Below, piece by piece: positions 45,713 through 47,158 of a stretch of 47,158 nt of DNA. A program made the translations under genes and the position numbers. The notes beneath the pieces were generated by a model. That model was given only the letters and a program-made list of their open reading frames with translations. It did not search any database and was not told the DNA's origin. Position 1 is the first letter of the stretch. Every line of letters begins with the position of its first letter. The stretch is from an uncultured Alphaproteobacteria bacterium (GTDB lineage Bacteria > Pseudomonadota > Alphaproteobacteria > CAAHEQ01 > UBA3637): NCBI GenBank assembly GCA_947586835.1, contig CANPXT010000012.1, forward strand, positions 1 through 47,158, given 5' to 3'.

Positions 45713-46903
45713 TTATTTGTCGATTTTAGCAACGACACCGGCGCCAACCGTGTGGCCGCCTTCACGAATAGCAAAACGTAAACCTTCGTCCATGGCAACC
45801 GGCACGATTAATGTGACTTTTAATTTCACATTATCACCCGGCATAACCATTTCAACACCGGCCGGTAATTCAATTGTACCGGTAACGTCTGTCGTACGGA
45901 AATAGAATTGCGGACGATAGTTTGCAAAGAACGGTGTATGACGACCGCCTTCTTCTTTGCTCAACACATAAACTTCGGATTCGAACATTGTGTGCGGAGT
46001 AATTGTTCCCGGAGCAGCCAAAACCTGACCGCGTTCCACTTCGTCCCGTTTTGTACCACGGAGCAAGACACCGATGTTATCGCCGGCTTCACCTTGATCC
46101 AACAATTTACGGAACATTTCAATACCCGTACAAGTTGTTTTTGTTGTCGGACGCAAACCAACGATTTCAACTTCTTCACCAACTTTTAACGTACCGCGTT
46201 CCACACGACCCGTCACAACCGTACCACGACCTGAAATGGAGAACACGTCTTCAATCGGCATTAAGAACGGTTTGTCTTTCGGACGTTCCGGTTGCGGAAT
46301 GTAATCATCAACGGCGTTCATTAAAGCAATAATGGATTCTTTACCCATTTTCGGATCACCGTCGTCCAAAGCAACTTTGGCAGAACCGCGAATGATAGGA
46401 ATATCATCACCCGGGAATTGATAGGAAGAAAGTAATTCACGAACTTCCATTTCCACCAAGTCTAACAATTCGGCATCGTCAACCATATCAACTTTGTTCA
46501 TGTAAACAACAATGGCAGGCACACCAACCTGACGAGCCAACAAAATGTGCTCACGTGTTTGCGGCATCGGACCATCGGCAGCGGAAACCACCAAGATAGC
46601 ACCGTCCATTTGAGCAGCACCCGTAATCATGTTTTTAACATAGTCGGCGTGACCCGGGCAGTCAACGTGTGCATAGTGCCGTTTGGCTGTTTCATATTCA
46701 ACGTGTGAGGTCGAAATGGTAATTCCGCGAGCGCGTTCTTCCGGCGCTTTATCGATGTTTGCATAATCAACGAATGCAGCACCGCCTTGTTCAGCCAAAA
46801 CTTTTGTAATGGCTGCCGTTAATGTTGTTTTACCGTGGTCAACGTGGCCGATTGTGCCAATGTTGCAGTGCGGTTTTGTTCTTTCAAATTTTTCTTTACT
46901 CAT
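45713..46903 (-). CDS. tuf: elongation factor Tu
   Basis: 396 residues, standard length. GTPase that delivers aminoacyl-tRNA to the ribosome. G1 [14 protein letters not shown], switch I region [15 protein letters not shown]3 [21 protein letters not shown]4 NKVD, G5 GSAKVAL. C-terminal [24 protein letters not shown] ending is present ([19 protein letters not shown]). AAGGA lies upstream of the ATG. It is preceded by tRNA-Gly and tRNA-Tyr genes on the same strand, the classic tRNA-tufB arrangement. Confidence 0.98.
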   Translation of the reverse strand: MSKEKFERTKPHCNIGTIGHVDHGKTTLTAAITKVLAEQGGAAFVDYANIDKAPEERARGITISTSHVEYETAKRHYAHVDCPGHADYVKNMITGAAQMDGAILVVSAADGPMPQTREHILLARQVGVPAIVVYMNKVDMVDDAELLDLVEMEVRELLSSYQFPGDDIPIIRGSAKVALDDGDPKMGKESIIALMNAVDDYIPQPERPKDKPFLMPIEDVFSISGRGTVVTGRVERGTLKVGEEVEIVGLRPTTKTTCTGIEMFRKLLDQGEAGDNIGVLLRGTKRDEVERGQVLAAPGTITPHTMFESEVYVLSKEEGGRHTPFFANYRPQFYFRTTDVTGTIELPAGVEMVMPGDNVKLKVTLIVPVAMDEGLRFAIREGGHTVGAGVVAKIDK

Positions 46904-46930
46904 TATTTAAGTTCCTTAACTGATCAGTGT

Positions 46931-46956
46931 TAAAAAATAAATCCTCTTGCAGAGGA
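46931..46956 (-). promoter_or_regulatory. hairpin with T-rich tail between tRNA-Gly and tuf
   Basis: On the minus strand TCCTCT-GCA-AGAGGA is followed by TTTATTTTTT. It looks like a weak terminator or attenuator, or an RNA-processing hairpin, in the tRNA-tuf transcript. Confidence 0.5.
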
Positions 46957-46965
46957 CCCCTTAAT

Positions 46966-47039
<74 letters not shown>

Positions 47040-47050
47040 AATCGGGTCTT

Positions 47051-47136
47051 TGGTGGAAGGGGAAAGATTCGAACTTTCGTAGACATAAGTCGGCAGATTT
47101 ACAGTCTGCTGCCATTAACCACTCGGCCACCCTTCC
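47051..47136 (-). tRNA. tRNA-Tyr(GTA)
   Basis: Minus strand starts GGAAGGGTGGCCGAGTGGTT, a class II tRNA with a long variable arm. Anticodon loop CTGTAAA (anticodon GTA), T arm AGTTCGAATCT, acceptor CCCCTTCC, A73 and an encoded CCA. 86 nt. Confidence 0.95.
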
Positions 47137-47158
47137 GGCCCAATAGACACTCTTGCTT

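Overview
The window is a low-GC alphaproteobacterial chromosome segment. The clearest taxonomic marker is a circularly permuted, two-piece ssrA (tmRNA) gene at 45268-45569 on the minus strand, with tag ANDNFAPVAKAA. The gene orders aroK/xerD, lptF-lptD-surA and dnaN-recF-gyrB also fit. Low GC, a Rickettsiales-like split vir cluster and a prepilin with a GRSIVEMLG processing site suggest a host-associated or gut lineage; that placement is inference.

Layout. (1) 1-2206, minus strand: a likely defence module of an EcoRI-type adenine methyltransferase and a DUF262-HNH nuclease cut by the window edge, bordered by two inverted copies of a ~32-bp palindrome. (2) 2428-4611, minus strand: tRNA-Gly(GCC), a CNNM/CBS (CorC/HlyC-like) membrane protein and shikimate kinase. 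(3) 4698-12587, plus strand: a small membrane protein, a large exported protein of unknown function, xerD, a single ORF that joins LptF to LptD, surA and folD. (4) 12727-30509, plus strand: a 12-gene type IV secretion cluster. Six exported proteins of unknown function come first, followed by VirB8-like, VirB7-like lipoprotein, second VirB8-like, VirB9-like with a C-terminal SPOR domain, a 2,411-residue VirB10-like protein with about 100 glycine/aspartate-rich repeats, and a VirB11 ATPase. VirB3, VirB4, VirB6 and VirD4 are not in the window. (5) 30656-37966: a Lon-family protease (minus), then dnaN, recF and gyrB (plus). (6) 38166-40951: an ABC-type exporter-like protein and a membrane-anchored unknown, each behind its own good promoter. 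(7) 40952-45243: a 3.9-kb module bounded by 54-bp direct repeats. It encodes a type IV prepilin-like N-terminus fused to long Thr/Ser-rich mucin-like tracts and Cys-rich domains. (8) 45268-47136, minus strand: ssrA, tuf, tRNA-Gly(TCC) and tRNA-Tyr(GTA).

How it works together. Much of the window serves the cell envelope: LPS export and outer-membrane assembly (LptF, LptD, SurA), a cell-wall-spanning secretion channel with an unusually extended VirB10, and a surface or pilus-like mucin protein. The strongest candidates for something undescribed are the giant repeat VirB10 with its SPOR-bearing VirB9 and unknown exported partners, the LptF-LptD polyprotein, and the prepilin-mucin cassette with palindromic sites at its promoter and borders. 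All family assignments were made by eye from motifs and architecture; no database search was run.
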